A DNA stretch of 64,000 bases, taken from assembly GCA_963764585.1 (NCBI GenBank), contig CAVXTB010000019.1:18708-82707 (forward strand), in the 5' to 3' direction. The stretch is from JAOPZW01 sp963764585. Its GTDB lineage: Bacteria > Actinomycetota > Thermoleophilia > Solirubrobacterales > Solirubrobacteraceae. Below are positions 10,197 to 18,934 of the stretch, piece by piece. The notes below the pieces were generated by a model. The model was given only the letters and a program-made list of their open reading frames with translations, ran no database searches and had not been told where the DNA came from. The translations under genes and the position numbers were made by a program. Position 1 is the stretch's first letter. Every line of letters starts with the position of its first letter.

Positions 10197-11903
10197 ATGC
10201 GACGCCTCTGGGTCCTGGTGTCCGTGCTGGCCGCGCTCGCGCTGCCCGCCGCGGCACACGCCGCCGAACCGCTCGGCCTGACATGCGCCGACCAGGGGAA
10301 CGGGATCAGGCTCTGCCAGGGCAAGGTCCGCACCTTCGACGGCGTCCCGCTCGACGCCAACCTCGCTCTCCCCGCGGGCCAACGCCTCCCGCTCGTCGTC
10401 CTCTCGCACGGCTGGGGCGGCTCGAAGCTCGGCTACGACGACCTGAAGCCCTGGGCGCAGCGCGGCTACGCGGCGCTGGCCTTCAGCGCGCGCGGCTTCG
10501 GCGAGTCGTGCGGCAGCCCGGCCTCGCGCCTGGCCGATGCCGCCGGCTGCGCGCAGGGCTGGGTGCACCTCGACGACGTGCGCTACGAGGCGCGCGACAT
10601 CCAGCAGCTCGCCGGCCTGCTCGCCGACCAGGGCCTCGTCGACGGGCGCCGCGTCGGCGTGACCGGCGGGTCCTACGGCGGCGGCGTGTCGCTCGAGCTC
10701 GCGGTCCTGCGCGACCGCCTGACGATGCCCGACGGCACGCTCGTGCCCTGGACGTCACCCGCCGGCAGGCCGATGCGCATCGCCGGCGCCGTGCCGTGGA
10801 TCCCGTGGAGCGACCTCGTCTACGCGCTGATGCCCAACGGGCGCACGCGCGACGACGCGATCACCTCGCCCACCGACGACCTCGACCCGACCGGGGTGGT
10901 CAAGGCGTCGTTCGTCGCCGGCCTCTACGCGTCCGGGCAGGCGAGCGGGTACTACGCGCCGCCCGGCGTCGATCCCGGCTCGGACCTCAACCGCTGGTTC
11001 GCGGTGACCAACGCCGGCGAGCCGTACGGCGCCGACGCGCGCGCCGTCGAGGACGAGCTGGCCGCCCACCACTCGCCCTACTACCTCGACCACTCGCGCG
11101 CGCCCGCGCCCACGCTCATCGCGAGCGGCTTCACCGACGACCTCTTCCCCGTCGACGAGGCGCTGCGCTACTACAACCGCACGCGCGCGCAGTACCCGGA
11201 CAGCCCGCTCGCGCTGATGTTCCTGGACTTCGGCCACCAGCGCGCCCAGAACAAGCCCGCCGACGTCGCGCGCTTCCAGCAGCGCGCGTACGCGTGGATG
11301 GATCGCTACGTCAAGGGCGACGCGAGCGCGCCCGCGCTGCGCGGGGTCGAGGCCCTGACGCAGACGTGCCCGTCCGGCGCGCCCAGCGGCGGGCCCTACG
11401 ACGCGCCCACGTGGGCGGCGCTGCACAAGCGCGAGGTGCGCTACGCGAGCAGCGCCGCGCAGACCGTCACGTCGGTCGGCGGCGATCCGGCGGTGGCGCG
11501 CGCCTTCGACCCGATCGCCGGCGACGGCGCGTGCGCGACGACGAGCGCCGCCGACGAGCCGGGGACCGCGAGCTACCGCCTGCCGGCATCCGACGGCTAC
11601 ACGCTGCTCGGCTCGCCGACGGTCACGGCCGACCTGGAGCTGACCGGCGCGTTCCCGATCCTCGCGTCACGCCTGCTCGACGTGGCGCCGGACGGCACGC
11701 AGACGCTGGTGGCCCGCGGCCTCTATCGCCCGACGGGCGACGGGCCGCAGACCTTCCAGCTTCACCCGGGCGCGTGGCGCTTCGCGCCCGGGCATGTGGT
11801 GAGACTCGAGCTCCTCGGGCGAGACGCGCCCTACGCCAGGGCGTCCAACGGCACGTTCACCGTTGACGTGCGCTCGCTGGAGGTGCGGCTGCCGGTCCGC
11901 TAA
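10197..11903 (+). CDS. Secreted S15/CocE-type alpha/beta hydrolase (X-Pro dipeptidyl-peptidase-like)
   Basis: A 568-residue exported hydrolase. Residues 1-22 form a signal peptide ending AAAHAAE. The alpha/beta core follows with the oxyanion-region motif SHGWGG, the nucleophile elbow TGGSYGGG, a plausible acid in SGFTDDLFPVD and the His in DFGHQR. The last 160 residues resemble the beta-rich C-terminal domain of X-Pro dipeptidyl-peptidases and CocE esterases (LTGAFPILASRLLDVAPDG). It probably cleaves peptides or esters outside the cell. I chose ATG 10197 because the signal peptide begins there; the frame is open to 9744 but that part is the palindromic repeat. Its stop overlaps that of the convergent small protein gene by a few bases. 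Confidence 0.85.
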   Translation: MRRLWVLVSVLAALALPAAAHAAEPLGLTCADQGNGIRLCQGKVRTFDGVPLDANLALPAGQRLPLVVLSHGWGGSKLGYDDLKPWAQRGYAALAFSARGFGESCGSPASRLADAAGCAQGWVHLDDVRYEARDIQQLAGLLADQGLVDGRRVGVTGGSYGGGVSLELAVLRDRLTMPDGTLVPWTSPAGRPMRIAGAVPWIPWSDLVYALMPNGRTRDDAITSPTDDLDPTGVVKASFVAGLYASGQASGYYAPPGVDPGSDLNRWFAVTNAGEPYGADARAVEDELAAHHSPYYLDHSRAPAPTLIASGFTDDLFPVDEALRYYNRTRAQYPDSPLALMFLDFGHQRAQNKPADVARFQQRAYAWMDRYVKGDASAPALRGVEALTQTCPSGAPSGGPYDAPTWAALHKREVRYASSAAQTVTSVGGDPAVARAFDPIAGDGACATTSAADEPGTASYRLPASDGYTLLGSPTVTADLELTGAFPILASRLLDVAPDGTQTLVARGLYRPTGDGPQTFQLHPGAWRFAPGHVVRLELLGRDAPYARASNGTFTVDVRSLEVRLPVR

Positions 11904-12034
11904 TACGCCGCGCCGCGGCGCCCCGTGAAGAACAGGACCAGGGCCAGGATCGCGAGCGCGAACAGGATGGGGTGGACGATGACGCCACCTGCAATCGCGA
12001 TGATGAGCAAGACGATCGCGAGAATCAGCAACAC
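11900..12034 (-). CDS. Small hydrophobic membrane protein (DUF6131-like)
   Basis: A 44-residue protein made almost entirely of two hydrophobic stretches (LLILAIVLLIIAIAGGVIV and FALAILALVLFF) separated by HP, with a basic GRRGAAY end. A perfect AGGAGGT (12044-12050) lies 9 bases before the GTG start, which makes translation very likely. The pattern matches short actinobacterial hydrophobic proteins of the DUF6131 type, of unknown function. It is convergent with the S15 hydrolase. Confidence 0.75.
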   Translation of the reverse strand: MLLILAIVLLIIAIAGGVIVHPILFALAILALVLFFTGRRGAAY

Positions 12035-12070
12035 TGCAGTCGGACCTCCTAATGGGTGGACGGATCCGCA

Positions 12071-12799
12071 TTACCCGCTCAGTCGCTCGCGCATCCCACG
12101 AGCATTGCGCACCGCGAATCCCTCCCAGTCGTTGTTGAAGTACGCGAAGACCTCGCTGCGCCGCGCCAGCCGCTCGAGCTCGCGCGCCCACTCGTCGAGC
12201 TCGGACGGGGCGTAGTTGCCGCGCCGGCCGCGGCGGCCGTAGTGGAAGCGCACGTAGGCGAAGTCGGCCGTCAGCTCGTGGGACTGCCACGGGCGCTCGG
12301 GGTGGTCGCCGATCGCGAGCGCGACGCCGTGGGCACGCAGCGCGTCGAGCACCGTGTCGCAGAACCAGCTCGGGTGGCGGAACTCGAAGGCGTGGCGCCC
12401 TACGGGCAGGTGGTCGAGGGCGAAGGCCAGGCGCTCGTCGTCGCGCTTGAAGTTGCCGGGCAGCTGCCACAGCATCGGGCCGAGCTTCGGCGAGGCGGTC
12501 AGCGGCTCGAGGCGCTCGAGCAGGCGCGCGACGCCGCGGTCCATGTCGGTCAGGCGCTTCATGTGCGTCAGGTAGCGACTGGACTTCACGGCGAAGGTGA
12601 ACCCCGGCGGCGTCTGCTCGACCCAGCCGCGCACCGCGTCGCGCGTGGGCAGGCGGTAGAAGGTGTTGTTGACCTCGACGGTGTCGAGCTCCTCGGCGTA
12701 GCGCTGCAGCCAGCGCCGCTGCGGGCAGCCCTTGGGGTAGAGGACGCCGCGCCAGTCGGCGTAGTTCCAGCCCGAGCAGCCGATGCGGATCGGCTTCAT
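12071..12799 (-). CDS. DUF72 (YecE-like) protein
   Basis: A 242-residue cytoplasmic TIM-barrel-like protein of the DUF72 family. Typical motifs are IRIGCSGWNYADWRG at the start, EVNNTFYRLP, FAVKSSRYLTH, a WQLP segment (MLWQLPGNFK), EFRHPSW and the C-terminal YFNNDWEGFAVRNA. The biochemical role of the family is not established; some proposals link it to Fe-S or nucleic-acid repair functions. It stands alone between the small hydrophobic gene and the diguanylate cyclase. Confidence 0.9.
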   Translation of the reverse strand: MKPIRIGCSGWNYADWRGVLYPKGCPQRRWLQRYAEELDTVEVNNTFYRLPTRDAVRGWVEQTPPGFTFAVKSSRYLTHMKRLTDMDRGVARLLERLEPLTASPKLGPMLWQLPGNFKRDDERLAFALDHLPVGRHAFEFRHPSWFCDTVLDALRAHGVALAIGDHPERPWQSHELTADFAYVRFHYGRRGRRGNYAPSELDEWARELERLARRSEVFAYFNNDWEGFAVRNARGMRERLSG

Positions 12800-12841
12800 C
12801 GCAGCACGAGCGCTACCCGCTCGCGACCCGCGCGACGCCGG

Positions 12842-14413
12842 CTACGCCGTGCGGGCGACTGGCGGGGCGTCGTCGCCGACGACGACACGGTCGCGCCCGG
12901 CGCGCTTGGCCGCGTAGAGCGCCACGTCGGCGGCCTGGACGAGAGCGGCGACGTCCTCGCCCGAGCCGGGGTACGCGACCGCGCCGATCGACGCGGTGAC
13001 GGCGTGCTCGCCGCCGGCGAGGACGAAGGGGCGATCGGCGAGCGCGTGCCGGAAGCGCTCGGCCGCGGCGGCGAGCGCCTCGCGGGGCATCTCGGCGAGG
13101 ACGACGACGAACTCCTCGCCGCCGTAGCGCGCGACCATGTCCTCCTCGCGCGCAATCGCTGCCAGGCGCGCGGCGGTCTCGCGCAGGACCTCGTCGCCGA
13201 CGGCGTGGCCGTACCGGTCGTTGATGGTCTTGAAGCGATCGAGGTCGATCATGAGCAGCCCCATCTCGCGCCCGCGCCGTTGGCAGCGGTGCAGCTCCGC
13301 GCGCAGCGCCTCCTCGAACACGCGGCGGTTGCTGAGTCCCGTGAGGTCGTCCGACGACGCGGCGAGCTCCTGCTCGCGCAGCAGCGTCGCCAGGCGCTCG
13401 GCGACGAGCCGGTGCTCGCGCGTCTGGGCGACGACGCGCGCGAGCAGCAGGCCGGCGGCGACGGCGCCGATGGCGGCCGACGACACGGGCAGCGAGCCGC
13501 CCTCGACCGTGCTGGCGAGCGCGGCCATGAGCGCGCCGAGCGTGGGGACGACGAGCAGCAGGGCCCGGTCGGCAGGCCGGCCGACGTGCGCGGGTTGCGG
13601 CTCGTCGTGGCGGATCGCCACGAGCGCGGCGAGGGACAGCGCCACGAGCGCGACCTGGTAGATGACGTTGACCGCGCGGTCCTCGACCGAGACGTGCCAG
13701 ACCGTGAGGTAGGCCGAGCCGCTGTCGGCGACCGCGTTGAGGGTCAGCGCACCGGCGACGATGAGCAGGACGACCGGCAGGCGCCCGCCGCACAGGCCGA
13801 GCCCGACGACGAGCGTCAGCACGCAGGCGTCGAGCAGCGGATAGGCGACCGACGACAGGTCGACGAACCCATGCGTGTCGCCGATCTCGGGCGCGACGAG
13901 CACGATCCACGCGCAGGCGCCCAGGCAGAAGGCGACGAGGACCGCGTCGAGCGCCGTGCGCAGGCGCGAGCCCGGGACGCGCCCGCGCAGGCCCGCGCCC
14001 AGGGCGGGCAGCAGGAAGACGTAGGCGACGAGGTACAGCGCGGCGACGGCGGTCTCGCCCGCGGGCGTGTCGGCGACGAACGACAGCCATGCGTCGCCGG
14101 CGTTGCCCGCCAGCGAGCACAAGCCGGCGGCGGCCAGCAGCGCCCAGAACGAGCGCGAGGGCGCGCGCGAGCGCAGCGCCGCGACCAGCGCGAGCCCGCA
14201 GCCGAGGATGACCGGGACGGTGTAGAGGCCGCGATCGCGGATCAGGCCGAGCGTGCTCGTCGGGCCCGCTGCGAGGCTGAGGGCGATCCATGCCACCAGC
14301 CACGCGACCCCGGCCCAGGCGGCGCGCCGCAGGACGGCGTCCTCGCGCATCTCGGCCCTCGCCCAGCGCTGGCGGGCGACGTCGATGTCGGTGATCGTGG
14401 CGGTTGCGGGCAT
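12842..14413 (-). CDS. Membrane diguanylate cyclase (GGDEF)
   Basis: About 523 residues. The N-terminal 330 residues contain some nine hydrophobic segments (a multi-pass sensor region), followed by a short coiled linker (EHRLVAERLATLLREQEL) and a C-terminal GGDEF domain (about 360-515). The active motif is RYGGEEF, with an inhibitory I-site REED five residues before it, and SDDLTGLSNRR and DRFKTINDRYGH upstream, so it should synthesise c-di-GMP with product inhibition. ATG 14413 is preceded by GAAGGG. It is divergent from the MFS transporter. A second c-di-GMP protein lies at 18935. Confidence 0.92.
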   Translation of the reverse strand: MPATATITDIDVARQRWARAEMREDAVLRRAAWAGVAWLVAWIALSLAAGPTSTLGLIRDRGLYTVPVILGCGLALVAALRSRAPSRSFWALLAAAGLCSLAGNAGDAWLSFVADTPAGETAVAALYLVAYVFLLPALGAGLRGRVPGSRLRTALDAVLVAFCLGACAWIVLVAPEIGDTHGFVDLSSVAYPLLDACVLTLVVGLGLCGGRLPVVLLIVAGALTLNAVADSGSAYLTVWHVSVEDRAVNVIYQVALVALSLAALVAIRHDEPQPAHVGRPADRALLLVVPTLGALMAALASTVEGGSLPVSSAAIGAVAAGLLLARVVAQTREHRLVAERLATLLREQELAASSDDLTGLSNRRVFEEALRAELHRCQRRGREMGLLMIDLDRFKTINDRYGHAVGDEVLRETAARLAAIAREEDMVARYGGEEFVVVLAEMPREALAAAAERFRHALADRPFVLAGGEHAVTASIGAVAYPGSGEDVAALVQAADVALYAAKRAGRDRVVVGDDAPPVARTA

Positions 14414-14584
14414 GGCGGAACCCTTCGCCACGTCATCGGGCGCCGCCGCACCGCGATTGAGCGACCTGGACGCGTTGGCGGGTGCCTCAGCGCCCGGTTG
14501 CGCGGGTCTCCACCGCGCCGATGTCGATCGCGCGCCCCTGCCGACGCGGCGCGCGCCGACAGCGCCGCCGTCGATACTGCAGCG

Positions 14585-16222
14585 GTGTCCGTGCGCGCGT
14601 ACGTCCTCGCCATCGCGGCCGGCCTCGGCCTGGCCGACGCGTCGATCGTGACGCTCGCGCTGCCCGACGTCCTCAGCGAGCTCGACACGACGGTCGAGGG
14701 CGTCGCGGCGGTCATCGGCATCTACACGGTCGTGCTGGCGGCGACGCTGATCCCGTTCGAGCGCGCGGCGGCGGCCTACTCGGTGCGCGTGGTGGGCGCG
14801 GGCGGCTTCGCGCTGTTCGCGGTCGCCAGCGCGGCGTGCGCGAGCGCGGGTGACCTCACCGGGCTGCTCGTCGCGCGCTCTGCGCAGGCGCTGGGCGCGG
14901 CGGCGGGGCTCGCGACGGTGTTCGACCTGCTCGGCGGCGCCGGGCGCGGGCGCCAGCTGTGGTTGGGCGCGGCCGTGTTCGCGACCGCGCTCGGCCCTGC
15001 GGTCGGCGGCGCGCTGACCGAGGCCTTCAGCTGGCGCGCGATCTTCGTCTTCCAGGTGCCGATCGCGGCGGCGGGCGCGCTCGCCGTCCTGTTCGGGCCC
15101 TCGCACGCGCCGGCGGTGCCCGCGCCCGAGCGCCCCGAGCGCTTCGCGCTGCGCCCCGCGCTGGCGCTGGCGCTCGTGTCGGCTGCGCTCGCCGCGGTGC
15201 TGTTCCTGCTCGTGCTGCTGCTCGTCGCGGGCTGGAACGTCAGCCCGCTCAGCGCGGCCGTCGCGGTGACGGTGATCCCCGTGGCCGCGGTCGGCGGCGC
15301 GCGCATCCGCGGCGACGACCGCACGCGCGGCGCGGCCGGCTGCGCGCTGGTCGGCGGCGGCGTGCTCGCGCTCGCGTGGCTGCCAGACGCGAGCCTGTGG
15401 TGGACCGTCATCCCGCAGGTGCTGGCCGGCGTCGGCATGGGCCTGTCGCTGACCGCGCTGGGCGGCGGCCTGCTGCCCGAGCGCACGCCGCGCGACGCCG
15501 CGCGGCTGCTGGCCGTGCGCCACGCCGGCATCGCGGCCATCCTCGCGATCGCCGCGCCGATCGCCGCGCACCAGCTCGACGTCTCCACCGAGCGGGCCAA
15601 GGAGCGCGGCGTCGCGCTCGTGCTCGACGCGCCGCTGCCGCCCCAGGACAAGATCAAGCTCGCGCCCGCGCTGCTCCAGGGCGTCGACACCGACGAGCCG
15701 CGCGCCGGCCTCAAGCGCGCGGTCGCCGCCCAGCGCAAGAACTTCGGCGGGCGCGACCGCGCGACCTACGACCAGCTCGGTCAGGCCGCCGACGACACGG
15801 TCGTCGCCGCGGTGGGCGAGGCGTTCCGCTCCTCGTTCCTGCTCGCCGGCGCCGCCGGCCTGCTCGCTGCGCTGCTGCTGATCGCCGGCGCGCAGCTCGC
15901 GGCGATGGCGGCGGCGGGCGCGCTGACGATCGGCGTGCCCGTGGCCTACGCGGCGCTGCACAACTCGATCGCGCCGACCCCGCCCGCGATCCTCGACCCG
16001 TGCACGGCCAAGCGCACGCTGCCGAAGACCGGTGGGGTCACCGGCTTCCTGCAGGAACAGGTGCTCAAGCTGCTGGACAGCACGGCGTGCAAGCTCGGGT
16101 CCTCGCGCGAGGAGCTCGTCCTCGCGCTGGCCGACAAGGACGAGGCCAAGCGCTTCGAGCGCGAGCACGGCGTCGATCCGCGCACGGTCAGCGGGTTGCT
16201 GAAGGCCCTCCTGGGCCAGTGA
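14585..16222 (+). CDS. MFS transporter (drug/proton antiporter type)
   Basis: About 545 residues with about 14 hydrophobic segments and MFS features: LADASIVTLALPDVLSEL in the first helix region, the loop between helices 2 and 3, and SWRAIFVFQVPIAAAG as in DHA2-type permeases. Between the last helices is a hydrophilic insert (about 345-405, rich in K/D). After the last helix an extra 85-residue soluble tail contains KTGGVTGFLQEQVLKLL and ends in LLKALLGQ. The substrate is unknown. The start is GTG 14585, with a second GTG at 14591 equally possible. Divergent from the diguanylate cyclase and 36 bases before the acylase gene, with which it may be co-transcribed. Confidence 0.85.
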   Translation: MSVRAYVLAIAAGLGLADASIVTLALPDVLSELDTTVEGVAAVIGIYTVVLAATLIPFERAAAAYSVRVVGAGGFALFAVASAACASAGDLTGLLVARSAQALGAAAGLATVFDLLGGAGRGRQLWLGAAVFATALGPAVGGALTEAFSWRAIFVFQVPIAAAGALAVLFGPSHAPAVPAPERPERFALRPALALALVSAALAAVLFLLVLLLVAGWNVSPLSAAVAVTVIPVAAVGGARIRGDDRTRGAAGCALVGGGVLALAWLPDASLWWTVIPQVLAGVGMGLSLTALGGGLLPERTPRDAARLLAVRHAGIAAILAIAAPIAAHQLDVSTERAKERGVALVLDAPLPPQDKIKLAPALLQGVDTDEPRAGLKRAVAAQRKNFGGRDRATYDQLGQAADDTVVAAVGEAFRSSFLLAGAAGLLAALLLIAGAQLAAMAAAGALTIGVPVAYAALHNSIAPTPPAILDPCTAKRTLPKTGGVTGFLQEQVLKLLDSTACKLGSSREELVLALADKDEAKRFEREHGVDPRTVSGLLKALLGQ

Positions 16223-16258
16223 CACCAAAAACCGGGGTATCGGCTACGGTGCCGCGCC

Positions 16259-18853
16259 ATGCGCCCCCTGCTCGCCGTTGCCGCCGCCCTCGTCGCCCTC
16301 CTGCTGCCGGCCACCGCCGGCGCGGTCGATCCGTACGGCACCAACGACGCCGGGGGCTTTCGCAACGTCCTGCCGCCCGGCGAGAACGGCCACGACAACG
16401 CGCTCGACCTCGCGACGTTCCTGGCGACGGGCACGCGTCCCGCGCACTGGGACGACCAGCAGGCGCTCTACGACGGGCTCATCACGGCGGCGCCGGCCGA
16501 TACCAGCCGCTTCTTCAAGGACGCGACGTTCGGCGCGGCCGACGTCGCCTCGACCGAGCAGCCGCGCCCCGGCGTGACGATCGTCCGCGACGCCGCCTAC
16601 GGCGTTCCGCACGTCTACGGCGTCACGCACGCCGACGTCATGTACGGCGCAGGCTGGGCGGGGGCCGAGGACCGCCTGTTCCTCATGGACGTCCTGCGCC
16701 ACACCGGCCGCGCCGAGCTGTCGTCGTTCGTCGGCGGCTCGCCGGCCAACCGCGAGATGGACCGCACGCAGTGGCAGCTCGCCCCGTACACCGAGGCCGA
16801 TCTGCAGCGCCAGATCGACGACGCGCCGCGCCTCTACGGCGCCGACGGCCAGGCGGTCATCGACGACGTCAGCGCCTACGTGCAGGGCATCGACGACTGG
16901 ATCGCCAAGGCGAGCCTCGACCCGACGCTGCTGCCCGCCGAGTACGCGGCGCTGGGCAAGCGCCCGGAGCCGTGGAAGCCGACCGACGTCATCGCCACCG
17001 CCTCGCTCATCGGCGGGATCTTCGGCAAGGGCGGCGGGCGCGAGGTCGACTCGGCGCTGACGCTGCAGGCCCTGCAGGACCGCTTCGGCGCGAAGGCCGG
17101 CCGCGCGGCGTGGGCCGACTTCCGCGAGAAGGACGACCCCGAGACGATCACGACGATCCGCGGCACGCGCTTCCCCTACGAGGACGGCGACCCGTTCGCC
17201 AAGCGCGGGCTCGCGCTGCCCGACCCGGGCTCGGTGCAGCCGACCCCGGTCGCCCCGCCGGTGAGCGGCGACACGGGCATCGGCGCCGCGCTGCTGCGCG
17301 CCGCGAGCGAGCCCGCGCACGCGTCCAACTGGCTGCTCGTGTCGGCGGCGAAGTCGGCCACCGGCCACCCGATCGCGGTGATGGGCCCGCAGGTCGGCTA
17401 CTACGTGCCGCAGATCCTCATGGAGCTCGACCTCCACGGGCCGGGCATCGACGCGCGCGGCGCCGCCTTCCCCGGCGTCAACCTCTACGTCCAGCTCGGC
17501 CACGGGCGCGACTACGCGTGGAGCGCGACCACGGCGACGTCCGACAACGTCGACACCTTCGCCGAGGTCCTCTGCCAGGACGACCTGCACTACCTCTATC
17601 GCGGCGAGTGCCGCGCGATGGAGAAGCTGCAGCGCACGAACTCGTGGACGCCGAACGCCACCGACCAGACGCCTCCGGGCTCCGAGACCCTGACCGCCTA
17701 CCGCACGGTGCACGGGATCGTCGTCGCGCGCGGGACGGTGCACGGCGACGCGGTCGCCTTCGCGCAGGCGCGCACGACGTACTTCCACGAGGCCGACAGC
17801 GCGCTGGGCTTCCGCAAGCTCAACGACCCCGGCGCCGTCCACGACCCGCAGTCGTTCATGCAGGCGGCGAGCGACATCAACTTCGGCTTCAACTGGGCCT
17901 ACGTCGACGCAAGCCACATCGCCTACTACCAGTCGGGCTGGTACCCCGAGCGCGCCGCCGGGACCTCGCCGGACTTCCCCGTCCTGGGCACCGGTGAGTA
18001 CGACTGGCAGGGGCGCCTGGGCTCAGACGCGCACCCGCACGTCGTCGACCAGGACTACCTCGTCTCCTGGAACAACCGCCAGGCGCCCGGCTGGTCGGCC
18101 GCCGACGACCAGTACGCGTACGGATCGGTCCAGCGCGCCGAGCTGCTCGACCGCTTCGTGCGCGACCGCAGCGACCTGCGCCTCGAGGACCTCGTGCAGG
18201 CGATGGAGCAGCCGGCGACGCAGGACCTGCGCGGCGTCGAGGTGCTGCCGGCGCTGCTGCGCGCGGTCGGCACGCCGTCCGACGATGCCTCGCGCCAGGC
18301 GCTGGCCACCCTGCGCGACTGGATGGAGCACGGCGCCCACCGGCGCGACCTCGACGGCGACGGGCGCTATGACGACGACGCCGCGGTCACGCTCATGGAC
18401 GCGTGGTGGCCGCGGCTCGTGCGCGCCGAGTTCGAGCCGACGCTGCGCGGCCCCGCGTTCGCCGCCGTCCAGCGGATGCTCGCGATCGGCGACCACACGT
18501 CGGGCGATCCGACCGCGCCGGACTTCTTCGACGGCTGGTGGGGCTACGTCGACAAGGACCTGCGCACGCTGTTCGACGCGAGCGCGCCGGCTGGGCGCTT
18601 CTCGCGGGTGTACTGCGGCGGCGGCTCGCCGACCGCGTGCCGGGCGGCCCTGCAGGCCTCGTTGCGCGACGCGATCGGCGTCAGCCGCGCCGATCTCTAC
18701 GGGCGCGGCGACTGCCAGGACGACCCCGACGCGCAGTGCTTCGATCGCAACCGATCGACCGTCGCGGCGGGCATCGACGTGCCGCCGGCGCCCTTCCAGA
18801 ACCGCCCGACCTTCCAGCAGACGGTCGCGCTCACACGGTCGCTGCCGCGCTGA
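16259..18853 (+). CDS. Secreted penicillin acylase family (S45) amidohydrolase
   Basis: An 864-residue exported Ntn-hydrolase precursor. Residues 1-22 are a signal peptide. The alpha-chain region has VTIVRDAAYGVPHVYG and GWAGAEDRLFLMD. The autocatalytic cleavage site is before S356 in EPAHASNWLLVSA, which would become the N-terminal nucleophile of the beta chain. Later conserved parts are HGPGIDARGAAFPG and GFNWAYVDASHIAYY. S45 enzymes cleave penicillins, acyl-homoserine lactones or other N-acyl amides; this long actinobacterial type has unknown substrate. It lies just after the MFS gene, so joint export and processing of an acylated compound is possible. Confidence 0.9.
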   Translation: MRPLLAVAAALVALLLPATAGAVDPYGTNDAGGFRNVLPPGENGHDNALDLATFLATGTRPAHWDDQQALYDGLITAAPADTSRFFKDATFGAADVASTEQPRPGVTIVRDAAYGVPHVYGVTHADVMYGAGWAGAEDRLFLMDVLRHTGRAELSSFVGGSPANREMDRTQWQLAPYTEADLQRQIDDAPRLYGADGQAVIDDVSAYVQGIDDWIAKASLDPTLLPAEYAALGKRPEPWKPTDVIATASLIGGIFGKGGGREVDSALTLQALQDRFGAKAGRAAWADFREKDDPETITTIRGTRFPYEDGDPFAKRGLALPDPGSVQPTPVAPPVSGDTGIGAALLRAASEPAHASNWLLVSAAKSATGHPIAVMGPQVGYYVPQILMELDLHGPGIDARGAAFPGVNLYVQLGHGRDYAWSATTATSDNVDTFAEVLCQDDLHYLYRGECRAMEKLQRTNSWTPNATDQTPPGSETLTAYRTVHGIVVARGTVHGDAVAFAQARTTYFHEADSALGFRKLNDPGAVHDPQSFMQAASDINFGFNWAYVDASHIAYYQSGWYPERAAGTSPDFPVLGTGEYDWQGRLGSDAHPHVVDQDYLVSWNNRQAPGWSAADDQYAYGSVQRAELLDRFVRDRSDLRLEDLVQAMEQPATQDLRGVEVLPALLRAVGTPSDDASRQALATLRDWMEHGAHRRDLDGDGRYDDDAAVTLMDAWWPRLVRAEFEPTLRGPAFAAVQRMLAIGDHTSGDPTAPDFFDGWWGYVDKDLRTLFDASAPAGRFSRVYCGGGSPTACRAALQASLRDAIGVSRADLYGRGDCQDDPDAQCFDRNRSTVAAGIDVPPAPFQNRPTFQQTVALTRSLPR

Positions 18854-18934
18854 GCGCGGGGCGAACGTGTGCGTATGCGGACAAACGGTGGTCAAGGCGA
18901 GTGGCAACGCGCCGAATACCCGGCGGAAGTCCTC

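Noticed and set aside
18870..18934. c-di-GMP-I (GEMM) riboswitch before the GGDEF/HD-GYP gene
   Set aside because: ACAAACGG and GGCAACGC look superficially similar to GEMM parts, but the conserved core and tetraloop helix are not present.
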